DNA of 64,000 nt from Pictodentalium vernedei. Its lineage: Eukaryota > Mollusca > Scaphopoda > Dentaliida > Dentaliidae. The stretch covers positions 386,986,718 through 387,050,717 of the forward strand of contig CM062290.1 of NCBI GenBank assembly GCA_031216915.1, given 5' to 3'. Position 1 is the first letter of the stretch, and every line of letters begins with the position of its first letter. The notes under the pieces were generated by a model. It was not told the origin of the DNA and did no database searches. It saw only the letters and a list, made by a program, of their open reading frames with translations. Shown piece after piece: positions 32,858 to 43,810 of this stretch. The position numbers were made by a program, and so were the translations under genes.

Positions 32858-33810
32858 AATCTACAACTATCCACCAGTAATATCAACTACCCACCAGCAC
32901 TATCACTAGTATTATCCTCTAGTACTACATACAAGTACTATTCACTAGTATTATTCATTAGTACTATTCACGAGTACTATCCACTCAGTACTATCCCCTA
33001 GTACTACACTGCTATCTACTAGTTCTATGTACAACTTCCACTTCTAGTTACTACTACGTGCAACCACTGTACTACTGGGACTAGTACTGGTACAACTACC
33101 ACTACTAGCAGTAGTTCTATTACAACTACTACCAATAACAGTAGTACTAGTTACACTACCAGTGCTAGTAGTAGTATTATTACCAGTACTATTACCACTA
33201 ACAGGAGTACTAGTACCCCTAACAGTACTAGTACCCCTAACAGTACTAGTACCCCTAACAGTAGTATTAGTACTGGTACACCTATCACTACTAGTACTAG
33301 TACCGCTACGACTACCAGTGCTAGCGCTAGTACCACTGTCGGTACTAATACTAGTACAACTACCGGTACTAGTACACTTGCACTACTCATACAAGTATCA
33401 TTTAGAGTACTAGTACAACTACCCCATGTGAGTTGTAGTACTACTACTGCTACAACTACCACTATTACTACTGGTCTTGGTACACCCACCACTACTAGTA
33501 CTAGTTCAACTACCACTACCAGTAGTAGTGCTAGTACCATTACCAGTACTATTACTAGTACAAGTACTAATGTCACTACTAGTACTAGTATCACTAACAA
33601 TACTTGCACTAGTACAACAACTACTACTACTAGTACAAGTACTACTACTAGTACTATTACTGGTTCCACTACTACTAGTAGTACACCTATCATTACTAGT
33701 ACCACTACGACTACCAGTGCTAGTACTAGTACCAGTATCACTGTCAATACTAGTACTAGTACAACTGCCACTACTAGTACTAATACATCTACCACTTTTA
33801 CCATTACTTC
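32610..33810. repeat. 1.2-kb ACT/AGT simple-sequence domain
   Basis: 32610-32880 is mostly CTA triplets, with a pure run at about 32813-32855. 32880-33810 is built from 'agtactagtac', 'actactactagt' and 'ggtacaac' units. Four frames are open for 80-217 codons only because the triplets lack stops. The predicted V/L- or T/S-rich peptides are not believable genes. Confidence 0.95.
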
Positions 33811-34221
33811 TGAACCAGTCCAGGGCCGTCGAGAGGGAAGGGGAGGATCGGTGTAGTGACACCAGGGCCCGTCGTTATTGGGTTCGGCCGATTTTCCCTA
33901 ATTGCCAAAGAGCAGGATTCTGTTACGTGCGGGTCTTTCACTGCACGTCAAAGTTTGACATGCAGTGAATGGTCCGCGCGTAAGAGAATCCTGCAACCTC
34001 GATGTATTGCTAGCGCACGAAGTTACAAACTTTCACTTTCAGTTTTAGAAGCTTTGCGGATAAATAACTATCACTGGATAGAGATTTTGCCACAAAGAAA
34101 GTTAAAAACAATGTCTCACCCAGAACTAACAGAATTTACACTTCTTTAGCAGCCAATGAAATCGATGTTCCTTTACACGGGGTAAAAGTTAACTAAAAAT
34201 CGTATCATGGCAACAATAAGA

Positions 34222-34242
34222 CCCCCCCCCCCCCCCCCCCCC
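34222..34242. repeat. C21 tract
   Basis: Pure C run just outside the left end of the Tc1 element. Comparable pure C or G runs of 13-26 bases are at 7525, 10205, 16107, 16692, 36746, 43348, 49202, 53105, 56356, 58563, 58680 and 59005. Confidence 0.95.
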
Positions 34243-34625
34243 TCGTTAAGGTAGACGCGTAAATCGGGAGATGGGGGTGTGGGAGACCTTTAGTGATCCG
34301 TCAGGGCCGTATTAAATATACTCGCCCAAAAAAGAAAGTGTGCATTGCAGAAATTGATCAAACTCCAAAAAAATAATTTCGTAGGTGTAAAGAGTGTTAA
34401 CCTGTTCATGAATAAGTTATATTGAACACAAAAACAGCTTTCCCCGTTAAAATTGCATTAACGTTAAATGACGTGCTGCACTTTTGTGAAAAGGCATGTT
34501 TTGCACGTGGAGAGTCTGAAAATTCATGCAGCAGTGTGAATCCTTGGGTATTTAAACACTAAAGTAAGGCCTTCCTATCGTTCACATTCAAACTTGCGCT
34601 GCTGTTAAAAGGACTCCACATTAGC

Positions 34626-35969
34626 ATGCCAAGATTGACAATGAATCAACGTCTCCTTGCCCTGGGTATGATTAGAGCTGGCAGAACACACAGAGAGGTT
34701 GCCCAGTATTTGAACTGCCACCGTAACACTGTAGACAGGCTAGTCCATCGACATGCACAACATGATGACGTTCGAGACCGACCCCGCTCCGGGAGACCCC
34801 GAGGTACCACCCCTGCACAAGATCGGTATATCCGTGTCGTCCATCTCCGGAACCGGCAACAAACGGCAACGACGACAGCCAGGAACATCCCTAACCTGAG
34901 ACGGATACATCCTCAAACAGTAAGCAACCGGCTGAGAGAATACGGCTTACGTCCTCGAAGACCCCGAGGTACCACCCCTGCACAAGATCGGTATATCCGT
35001 GTCGTCCATCTCCGGAACCGGCAACAAACGGCAACGACGACAGCCAGGAACATCCCTAACCTGAGACGGATACATCCTCAAACAGTAAGCAACCGGCTGA
35101 GAGAATACGGCTTACGTCCTCGAAGACCCCGAGGTACCACCCCTGCACAAGATCGGTATATCCGTGTCGTCCATCTCCGGAACCGGCAACAAACGGCAAC
35201 GACGACAGCCAGGAACATCCCTAACCTGAGACGGATACATCCTCAAACAGTAAGCAACCGGCTGAGAGAATACGGCTTACGTCCTCGAAGACCTGCAATT
35301 CGTCCGATTTTGACGTTACGTCATCGTCGTGCTCGACTGCAGTGGTGTAGACAACACCTCAGGCATCCCTTACACTGGTGGCGACGTGTTTTATTCACAG
35401 ATGAATGTCGTTTCCATCTTTCATCATCAGATGGCCACCAGAGAGTGTACAGACGTCGAAACGAACGCTACGCAGATCCATGTGTCGTGGAGCGAAACCG
35501 CTATGGGGGAGGGTCTCTCATGGTGTGGGGTGGCATCACTGCCCGTAACAGAACTGAGCTGGTCATTATTGATGGCAATCTCAATGCAGCCAGATATCGT
35601 GATGAAGTGCTTACACCTGTTGTTGTCCCATTTCTGCAACGTCGCGGCCCCGGCGTCATTCTACAGCAGGACAACGCCCGACCACACGCAGCTCGTGTTG
35701 TTCAACAGTATCTACAGCAACAACAAGTGGATGTTCTTCCCTGGCCCGCAAATTCGCCCGATATCTCACCCATTGAGCACGTATGGGACGAAATGAAACG
35801 TCAGCTACGTCGGCTTCCCCATGCACCGTCAACGTTTGTGGAACTCCAAAGACGGCTTATCAGAATATGGAACAACATCCCACAACACTTCCATGCTAAC
35901 TTGTTCGCTTCCATGAGGCGTAGATGCACAGCCGTAGTCGATGCAGACGGACGTCATACCAGATATTGA
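34626..35969 (+). CDS. Tc1-like DD34E transposase with triplicated block
   Basis: A 447-residue open frame from ATG at 34626 to TGA. Residues 1-50 form a helix-turn-helix (MNQRLLALGMIRAGRTHREV, then CHRNTVDRLV). Residues 55-60 are the GRPRG hook. Residues 60-224 hold three identical 55-residue copies of the second DNA-binding block (RYIRVVHLRNRQQ ... HPQTVSNRLREYGLRPR). The catalytic domain follows with LFTDECRF (D259), QQDNARPHAA (D349) and SPIEHVW (E384). D349 and E384 are 34 residues apart, the Tc1 DD34E spacing. Without two block copies it would be 337 residues, the normal family size. The enzyme would cut and paste its own element at TA sites in the nucleus. Catalytic residues are intact, but whether a protein with three linker blocks binds the ends is unknown. 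No intron or polyadenylation signal was identified. Confidence 0.9.
   Translation: MPRLTMNQRLLALGMIRAGRTHREVAQYLNCHRNTVDRLVHRHAQHDDVRDRPRSGRPRGTTPAQDRYIRVVHLRNRQQTATTTARNIPNLRRIHPQTVSNRLREYGLRPRRPRGTTPAQDRYIRVVHLRNRQQTATTTARNIPNLRRIHPQTVSNRLREYGLRPRRPRGTTPAQDRYIRVVHLRNRQQTATTTARNIPNLRRIHPQTVSNRLREYGLRPRRPAIRPILTLRHRRARLQWCRQHLRHPLHWWRRVLFTDECRFHLSSSDGHQRVYRRRNERYADPCVVERNRYGGGSLMVWGGITARNRTELVIIDGNLNAARYRDEVLTPVVVPFLQRRGPGVILQQDNARPHAARVVQQYLQQQQVDVLPWPANSPDISPIEHVWDEMKRQLRRLPHAPSTFVELQRRLIRIWNNIPQHFHANLFASMRRRCTAVVDADGRHTRY
34794..35293 (+). repeat. Exact 165-bp tandem triplication in the transposase
   Basis: Copies begin at 34801, 34966 and 35131 at 'gaggtaccacccctgcacaa' and I see no base difference among them. 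The period of 165 is 55 codons, so the frame is kept. Lack of divergence means it is very recent or an assembly artefact. Confidence 0.97.
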
Positions 35970-36189
35970 GTGTGTGACTTTTGTGTTTGACCCTTAGTGT
36001 CTTTGACTCTCCATGGCACCAAGAGTATTCGTCGTAGCGTAATGAAATTTCTCGTGTTGATCACAAATTGATTCATCTGTGATTGAGTGAAATTTCCACG
36101 AATGAAAATGATATATATCTTTTTTTAGTGTTATTTTTTAGCATGCACACTTTCTTTTTTGGGAGAGTATATTATAATTGAAGACAACA

Positions 36190-36745
36190 CGCAGGAGACA
36201 CGTCCTTGAATATCATATTTCAGCACCTGAAAGTTACCTTGACAATTTATTCTGTTATCATGGAACCTGACAACTTATGCCTGGGGTAAAAAGTCTCTCA
36301 AAAGCACAACATTGTCATAAATAATTGGCCAACTTTGAATTTACAGAAAGTGACATTAAACACCAGAAAATATGCACATCACATAAAAATCATAAAAATA
36401 CCTTTCCCCGCCGTATTGAATCCACGAAATGATGTTTGACCTGCAAAATGCCCTTAAACGTACGATAAAATGAATTAAAAATCGATAAGATGTACTCAAA
36501 CTATGATTTGAGCCAGCCCAAAAAATTTTCAAATTTTCTTGAAAAATTTTCAAATTTTCTTGAAAAATTGTTGGTTTTCATGGGTGTTTATTACACTATT
36601 GGTTAAGTTTATTACACTACTGGTTATTACACTAGTGGATGATTTGTATTACACTACTGGTTGATTATTTCACTGCTGGTTAATTTTATTACACTACTGG
36701 TTAATATTACACTACTGGTTGATTATTACACTACTGGTTGTTACA
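36190..36745 (-). repeat. Dispersed repeat D, copy 2 (SINE-free)
   Basis: Reverse complement of 30513-31335 without the SINE. Its right end has seven or so 'ttacactactggtt' units (36590-36745), then a C22 run at 36746-36767. The terminal tandem motif suggests subterminal repeats of a DNA transposon. No coding part is seen. Confidence 0.8.
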
Positions 36746-36953
36746 CCCCCCCCCCCCCCCCCCCCCCTTTTCGCCTTTTCGAAGTAAGGGTTTATTTAGC
36801 GCATTGCCACTTTTGAAAGTGCACTCTGCAAGGAGAAAAACAACTCGGGTGAATGCTACATGTGGTTCATTCTCGAGAACACATACAGCATACTGATCCT
36901 AACAGTATAAATGTTTATATCTCAAATCATGGGCACACCGTGAGTATGTATTA

Positions 36954-37385
36954 CAGTGGTGCCCACTTAATTGGATATCTCTTAACTGAATAACCCGGTT
37001 AATTGAATATAATTTCCCAACACAAAACCATTTACCATACCTCCAGTACAAATTTGACCTGTTAATTGGATATAGGTTACAGAGTAAACTCCTGTTAATT
37101 GAATAAAAAATCTTGCAACCTGTCAAGAAATTACCCTGACTCTCCCCAGTTTTCATTTGTTTATAGACCTATTTGGCCTCAGTGTATCCAATACATGCAT
37201 TTAAACTATTAAATATTGTTTGACAGAGCTCGTGGAGCTCTGTCAAACAAGATATAATAGAATAAATGCTAAGTTTATCTCTGGAATGCAAGAAAGTGAC
37301 ACAATCCCTGTTAATTGAATACTCCTGTTAATTAAATAATAATTTTCATTGGCAAAGTGGCTATTCAATTAGCAGGGTTCCACTG
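36954..37385 (+). mobile_element. pogo/Tigger-type MITE
   Basis: Inverted ends 'cagtggtgcccacttaattg' and 'caattagcagggttccactg' are bounded by TA (36952-36953 and 37386-37387). CAGTGG...CC ends with TA duplication are typical of the pogo/Tigger branch of Tc1/mariner. Inside are repeated 'ctgttaattgaata' subterminal motifs and a perfect small hairpin at 37220-37249 ('gacagagctcgtggagctctgtc'-type). 432 bp, non-coding. Confidence 0.85.
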
Positions 37386-37387
37386 TA

Positions 37388-38141
37388 TTGTGTTCTGTTA
37401 CAATGTACTTGGGCGTTCATCCTAAATGATGAATAATAGCGGAGAGGGAGGGGAGGAATCAAGGGAGGGAACGAGGGAGGGAGTGAGCGATCAAGGAGAG
37501 TTGATGATGATGATATCTTGTGTAGATAACATGCTTCTAACTTTTTACTTGTTTTGTATGATATTTATTACTTTACCCCATATTACACGGGAACAAGTTC
37601 TGAAATAAACTGTCAAACTGTAAACTGTAGAGCGCTAAATTATTTTTAGTTGTCATAATTTGTTCACATGTCTTGGGCTGTTACAAATTGTAAGAACACA
37701 ATTACACACAAATTAAATAATGTCATTTCAAAGATGATATGAAGCAGACCTACAGAATATGAATCCTTTGTGTTGTGGTTCATAATGTGCTCAGGAATGA
37801 AGCCCAAATATGGGCTTCCAGCACTACACATCAACATTAAAAATCAACAAACTAAAGTTGAAAACGGGCTGGAAAACTGCCACAGTAATTTTCAATTGAA
37901 AATCTGGATAAGGTCATTACTGCTGATTTTGAAAATAAATGTGGAAGACCATCAAGGACTTCTTGTTAACCTGTCATCCATCTGTTTTATCATTGGATAT
38001 TCAGTGGACTTAGGTTGGGGGTGAACTTTGTATTAGTTTAAACTTTTAGGTAATGCACGGGTTGATGGACTGACCAAGACTGATTTGGAATTATAAAGAT
38101 AAGATCAATAGGCTGATCAGTCACTATTAATTGTATGTTAT

Positions 38142-38143
<2 letters not shown>
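37388..38143 (+). repeat. Repeat L copy; no gene seen
   Basis: 37640-37870 matches 28010-28205: 'tgttcacatgtct', 'gttacaaattgtaag', 'tacagaatatgaa', 'aaatatgggcttccagcac'. The rest has no recognised feature. Confidence 0.55.
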
Positions 38144-38215
<72 letters not shown>

Positions 38216-38232
38216 TTTAAAATAATAATAAC
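38144..38232. repeat. AAT microsatellite
   Basis: About 24 AAT units in a nearly pure run, then a short interruption and three more. Confidence 0.97.
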
Positions 38233-39000
38233 TAGATGATTTTGAAATTGCCAAGGGAATTTCAAGAAGTCATCACACGATGCACGGCTAACACCGAAAG
38301 CCCCAACAACGAGTAGAAGGTGTTTGTCGCCCTTTTATCATACCAAACCTCTCAATAACGCATATACCCCGTCGCTTGTTTTTAATGAAATATGTCAACG
38401 ATAGGCTAAACTTTGAAGTGACGTAAAAACGCCCAAATTCGCTTAATTGTTTTGACATCCACAACAGACTAAAAAAGAGTAATATTTCAGAAAAATTCGA
38501 CGTATTTTAATCTTTGACTATATATATGACCCCCTTTGTCGTCACCCCAGCGATCACGTATAACGGTTGATAATTTTGTAGAACGGCAACACATTTTTAA
38601 ATATGATTTTAGTGGAGATTGCAGTCTCAAAATGTCTAAAGCGTAGGCCTGCAAATGGGGTTGAAAGTGAAAGACATAGAAAAAGCCTTCAATTGGCATC
38701 GCTGGCATCGGATGCGTAAATTTGAAATAAAAAATAATATAGAACAGTTTCAAATGAGTATAAAATATTGTGCTAAGTTTGGTAGCTGTATCTTTTATAA
38801 CTATGGAGCTACACGGACCAGAAGGCAGCATTTTTAATAAAATATGTCAAAAATAGGCTAAACTTTGAGGTGACTTAAAATAATATTGAAAAATATATAT
38901 CCGCTCATCGCGGATAGAATTTTGGGAAACGGATGGTTGTCCTTGCGAGATTTTCATAATCCTGACAAGTGTACCAAATTTCGCGAGTGTAGGTTAAGGG
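38233..39000. other. No gene seen
   Basis: Two related lines, 'atgtcaacgataggctaaac' (about 38393) and 'atgtcaaaaataggctaaac' (about 38842), each followed by 'tttga(a/g)gtgac', suggest the ends of an unrecognised repeat of about 470 bp. Confidence 0.4.
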
Positions 39001-39004
39001 AAAG

Positions 39005-39500
39005 TACCCTTTATTGCATACCTGTTCTATGAAATAGCCATCCACAGCAACACTGAACCAGGCGAAAAATTAAAAACCGTCCCGCACAAATGTGCGGAAC
39101 GGAAATCATTAACGAACTGTTTTTAAATTGAGGGGAATTTTCACTGGAATTTTCTACAAATTGTGCACCGCAATTACAAACTGAATCGCTAGCGACAGCT
39201 TAACATCGTCCCCTAAGTTCCAAATGTTCTATGTGCCAGTAGGCACAGAGAACACATTGGAACTCAGGGGACGAAACAGTAACACGGGTTCCCCTCGCAA
39301 ATTTGGTTGGCCGTAAAATGTGTTCTTTTTGTTGACAGTTGTCAAATAAATTGCTGAGTGTTCTTCTAATAACTGTTTTATTGACATGAAGGCGTGTAAA
39401 AAACGCAGAACAATACGAGTGTGTGAATGGGTTAATCGATATGGCACTGCGGCCTCTCATTCTATCCTTCCACATCAGCATTCGTGCCATATCGATTAAA
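39005..39500 (+). repeat. Fold-back family M with hairpin N inside
   Basis: Blocks in order: 'cctgttctatgaaat', 'acagcaacactgaacca', 'gtgcggaacggaaatc', 'attgtgcaccgcaattacaa', hairpin N (39207-39273), 'caaataaattgctgagtg' and 'gtgtgaatgggttaatcgat'. It ends in an inverted copy 'catatcgattaaacca'. The copy at 8.0-8.4 kb lacks the hairpin. Confidence 0.8.
39207..39273. repeat. Hairpin N copy 3
   Basis: Ends 'cgtcccctaagttcc' and 'ggaactcaggggacg', loop 'agta' inside 'tgtgccagtaggcac'. Arms of about 31 bases with a few mismatches. Confidence 0.9.
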
Positions 39501-40420
39501 CCATGATCTGACGGAAAAGAAAAAAAAAAGAAAAAAAGCTAACGATCGCAACTTTATAATAATTGTAATAATAATAATAACGAAAATACGTAATACCAAC
39601 TACCGGACATTCTAGCGTGTCGAAAAACCAAATAAACAATGGCAAAGACGAAAAGGCAAAGAAAAATGCCATCTTTTTCACTCAGAAAATATTGAAGAGT
39701 GTACATGATATAATCATTTGTAAAGAAGAGCTGTCTTGCTCTGATATTTGAGTCTTGTAGAAAAGTGCCGGTAAACTGAACAGAATATCTTTTTGTTAAT
39801 ATAACCGACATAATCTTGCATTATATGTCGTGATTATCGCATGTCTTTACCCTGTTAGTTACAATTTATGGATGAGTGCCTTCAGGCGTTCTCCCATAAA
39901 TTCTAACAAGTCAGTTAGATATAAACTAAAATGTCACTTCAAAGATAATATGAAGCACCTACACAGAATATAAACCCGTAAGTTCCGGTATAAATGTAGT
40001 TACTTTAGAATGTATTCCAAAATAATGGCATTCTGCTCTCTTCCAGTTAAATACCACCAAAAAAGATCAACACACACTAGTTGAAAAAGTACAGTAAACT
40101 GTTATTCATCACATATTATTATATACTTTGTAAATAACCACATTTCTATTGGCTGGATCTTATACACGTGACTGGTACTCAAAAATCCATGTACACCGGT
40201 TTTCCAGTGAATATCAACTTTCTAAATATAGCTTTTGGAAATCCCCTCGCCAGTTTTATTTCAATCGACGTGTATACGCAGTCAACCTGGCGTCCGTCTC
40301 ATTTTTATGTTATTCTGCAGATGATAACTATTTTATTGTTAAATAAAAGGATTCCTGGTTGATATAATTGAACTTTTAATTTGACAAATAGAAGATTGTT
40401 TTTTGAGGATGGTGTATAAT
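39501..40420. repeat. Repeat L copy with hairpin; otherwise no gene
   Basis: 39835-39985 carries 'gttacaatttatggatgagt' and its complement 'cccataaattctaacaag' as a hairpin, followed by 'gataatatgaagcacctaca'. The remainder to 40420 has no supported feature. Confidence 0.55.
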
Positions 40421-40424
40421 AAAA

Positions 40425-40548
40425 CAGTTATGGACTTTTGTGGTGGTAAATATGATGTGATATGAACCTAACGCCTCGGTCAATATAAGTTTTTTAGGTT
40501 CATATCACATCATATTCACCACCACTAAAGTCCATAATTGTATAATAA
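40425..40548. repeat. Long inverted repeat
   Basis: Arms of about 50 bases: left includes 'ttatggacttttgtggtggt' and 'gatgtgatatgaacct', right includes their complements 'aggttcatatcacatc' and 'accaccactaaagtccata'. Few mismatches and a 25-base loop. A second, smaller inversion ('aataaaataatatta'/'taatattattttatt') lies at 40857-40916. Confidence 0.85.
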
Positions 40549-41260
40549 TCACCAAAAATAGCTCATTACGGAAAATATCGTTCATGAGACGCAATACGAA
40601 TAATTAAGAAAACAGTACAATCCCCGCACCCCGTGCGTCGCACCAAGTAGTGCCCCATAGAATTACAATTTATTGATCAATTTGCTGCCAATTGGATTGT
40701 CAAGATACGAGAAACATCATTTGTCATTTACAATTACATTGTACATATGTTTCCTTTTCATAATTCTGTATAAAATATATTTACTATTTTTATAAATAAT
40801 GTGCCGTCATTTTGCATCGGGTCTGGCACAGGGGCCCGTTACAATGTATCGTTCAATAATAAAATAATATTAGACAAGTATAACTGGATATGCTTGTTTA
40901 ATATTATTTTATTGTTAAATAATTAATTGTCACGAGCCTTTGTGAGTTTGGTGCGTTTCAGTTGAAGAGATAAAATAGAATAATATTTAATGAGTAACAT
41001 TTGGAAAATACATTTGAATTTCTGATTTAGCTGACCTTGAAAAACTCCAATCTTCAATTTATTATGAAATAAATTGAATATTTTTCGTAATAATTCAATC
41101 CACTCTACAACTAGATGTTGTAATACCAATCAGCGATATTGTTGTGTTGTCATGATTGAGTCTAATACGGAAATGACATCAAACGTCAACGACGACATCA
41201 TAACGTTGTGAATGAGTTGGTTTGGAAGTAGAATTGAACTTATCTTTTATTTTTCATTAA

Positions 41261-41580
41261 CCCCTTACCTAACCTGAAAAGCAAACGACACTTGCAAAAA
41301 AAAATTCTTGAATAACTAATTTTTTTCATTTTTTGTCTCAAAAACATAGGTTATGACCCCTCGTTGGAACGTGCTCGACGAGCTCGTTCCAACGAGGGGT
41401 CATAACCTATGTTTTTGAGACAAAAAATGAAAAAAATAATGAAAATTAATTGGCGATTTTTGAGAATAGCGCTGGCCGGTTTTGACCGTTACGTTAGGTA
41501 AAGGGTTAACTGTCTATCTAACACAAATAGCAGACGACAGAGAAAATCCTGAACAACTAAACATTTTTTTCTCGTCACGA
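41261..41580 (-). mobile_element. Paired TTAA MITEs, inverted relative to 22 kb
   Basis: A standard element (41261-41505, reversed) with ends 'ccccttacctaac' and 'gttaggtaaaggg' lies between TTAA sites (41257-41260 and 41506-41509). Directly after the shared TTAA comes 'ctgtctatctaacacaaata', the reversed end of the diverged element seen at 21799-22060. It breaks off near 41575. Confidence 0.85.
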
Positions 41581-41744
41581 TTTGACATGAAATTTCTGGA
41601 CCTGGTTCCCCAAAATTGATTTGAGCTTCCGTAAACCTCGGCTCAGATAGGTTTTAGTGAACTTGGTACATAAATTTCATATCAAATTGCGACTCATCAG
41701 AGATCTTCTCTTTATTAAATTGATGCACCGGTTGAACTGATTAA

Positions 41745-41836
41745 CCCTTTACCCAACGTAACGTCCAAAACCGGCCAGCGCTATTATCAAAAATCGCCAA
41801 TCAATGTGTCGTCTGCTTTTCATGTTAGGTGAAGGG
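41745..41836 (+). mobile_element. Internally deleted TTAA MITE
   Basis: Ends 'ccctttacccaacgtaacg' and 'catgttaggtgaaggg' are kept and the central palindrome is gone, leaving 92 bp. Left TTAA at 41741-41744. The right copy has mutated to CTAA. Confidence 0.8.
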
Positions 41837-41839
41837 CTA

Positions 41840-42587
41840 AGACTGATTTTGAGTTATGAACATAGGATCAGGATCACCCACTGGTAATTGGATATTTTTG
41901 TAGCAGCGGGAAGGGGTGGGGGTTAGACTTTTCAGCACATCTCCCGGACACTGTTGGATCTGCCACTGCAGCAGGCGTCAGTGCACACTCCTCTTCGATA
42001 TACAGTCTCCCGGGCTATGATATCTGTAACTATTGAGAGAGGACGTATTCTTTAGTATACATGAGGTAGAATAAAAGATACAAACAAATCAAACTGGATT
42101 ACCCTTAACTCTACGTGGAAACGGTTGTTTGAAACAATACTATAAAACCCACCTGGCAATTCTACGCATGGGTCCAGGAAATAGCCCTTGTTGTAGGTGT
42201 GGTAGAGCAGTGGGAAATCGGCCGGTTCTTTACCGGAGCTGTGGGTACTCCAAGGAGATCACCAAAATGGCACAGAAACCAGCACGATTTTAGGGATTAA
42301 TTTAGGCATCCTGGGGCGACCGTGGTCTGAAACAAATCATTTAGATAAATAAGAGACAATAACAATCAATATGTCTGCGATGATTGATCTTAGCGAAGAA
42401 ATGCCTGCGGGAACCCCGCCCCAGTGGGCGTCCACCCCACCCCACCCCACCCACCCCACTGTGGGATTATCTGGCAACGAACAACCAGAAGCTGGCAGTG
42501 CCGCTTTGGCATTTTAAAAATTATGGAGGGAAGGAAGAAGATGGCCAGTTAGATATTAACGACAACTAGTACGCCGACAGAATAGAA
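41840..42587. other. No gene seen
   Basis: A short C-rich run with 'ccaccccac' units lies at 42431-42460. No ORF with recognisable content. Confidence 0.4.
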
Positions 42588-43810
42588 ACTAGGGCCGGCA
42601 GTTTGGTAAGATCCTACGAAGCTTCGAGATTCGATTCGATTTCAAATCTTGAATTGATATTTGGTTCAATTCGAAATCAACTGCCCGATTTGTTTCCACA
42701 GTAATCCTTTTGATGGGAAAATAGCTTGGTATCAGTCATCTTCATCGCCTCACAAAACGTGTTGTTCGGATGGAAGTCGTACGAAAATAGTGTTGAAATA
42801 AAAGTGTAACTTCCGCTACATTAACATAAATAATATCTGTACTTGTGCCACCAGCTGCTGATTACAATATCACTAGTCCCTAGCACTGTTATATGCAAAT
42901 TTAAAGTTTCCAAGCAATCAGTGCCGGCGCCAGAGTTACAAAAGTGAGGGGGTACAGTTGGGTATTGCCCGCCGCGCGTAAATTTTAAAATTTTTTAAAA
43001 CTTACGTTGTAAATGGTGTTCGCTAGAGCATTCTCAGACATTTGAATTAAAACAGTTTTATCCTTTTGAAACTTACTGGTTAGGTCTTTCAGTTATAGAA
43101 AACGTCGTACATGGTGACATTTTAACGGAAGAACGCTGTTGTAAAGTGCGAGCACAAAGCACCAAACGACACTCAAATCGAAAATGAAAGTAGGCTGCAT
43201 TCCAAACGGATGCGTTTGCACGCTCTCGATTCTAGCATTCCTCGAATACTCTTAAGCGGTATATTTCAGACTGTTTGAACGCGGCACGCCTTGTTGCAAT
43301 TTGGGTCCTCGACTCTTGTTTGTTGTTTGCAGATAATGTGTGTGTGTGGGGGGGGGGGGGGGGGGGGGAGGCACACACAAACATAATTTAAAAACTTCTC
43401 TGATTTAGTGCACTTGGGAATATGGAATTAAGCATACACACCATTACACCGCTACGTTCAATACATAAATTAAAATGATAGTATTTTTTTACTACGCTTG
43501 ACGAAAAAAGTGGAGGGGTAAGTACCCCCCCCCCCCCCACCACCCTACCAACCCCCCATGACATCGCCACTGCAAGCAATGTCGGCGATGAGATATAATC
43601 GTTACAGGATAATATTCAAACTGCATCATCAAGGCATGCCTTCTACAAAGGCATGCCTTTATGGTGGAGTCGGATTATTTTATCAGTTAGGACTTGAGCC
43701 ATCACAGTAGGAACACATCAGGTTTATAGTACCCCACCTCCATCGGTTATCTTCAAGACGTTACTGATTCGATTCAAGGTTCGATTCGATTACGAAGAAT
43801 GAAAGTGTCA
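42588..43810 (-). repeat. Dispersed repeat A, copy 3, split by a hAT-like MITE
   Basis: Reverse of repeat A: 'cgattcgatttcaaatc', 'caactgcccgatttg', 'gaaactttaaa'-type and 'ggactagtgatat'-type blocks when read on the minus strand. The hairpin 'aaggcatgccttctacaaag' is at 43628. The interior 42919-43572 is an inserted element. Confidence 0.75.
42919..43572 (+). mobile_element. hAT-like MITE with 8-bp duplication
   Basis: Direct 8-bp repeats 'caagcaat' at 42911-42918 and 43573-43580 flank a 654-bp insert starting 'cagtgccggcgcc' and ending 'catcgccactg'. These are inverted CAGTG...GC ends as in hAT elements. Inside are a G21 run (43348-43368) and a C12 run (about 43528-43539), and no transposase. 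Confidence 0.85.

Larger units (their letters stand above)
34319..36169 (+). mobile_element. Tc1-like transposon, best preserved in window
   Basis: Inverted ends 'tactcgcccaaaaaagaaag' (left) and 'ctttcttttttgggagagta' (right) differ at one base over 20 and are bounded by TA at 34317-34318 and 36170-36171. After the first 20 bases the match continues into 'tgtgcat'. Total length is 1.85 kb, about 330 bp of it from the internal triplication. The transposase frame is intact. Confidence 0.9.

Noticed and set aside
32529-33862. Overlapping ORFs of 80-217 codons on both strands
   Set aside because: They are translations of ACT/AGT triplet repeats, which lack stop codons. Peptides are pure V/L, T/S or Y/L runs.
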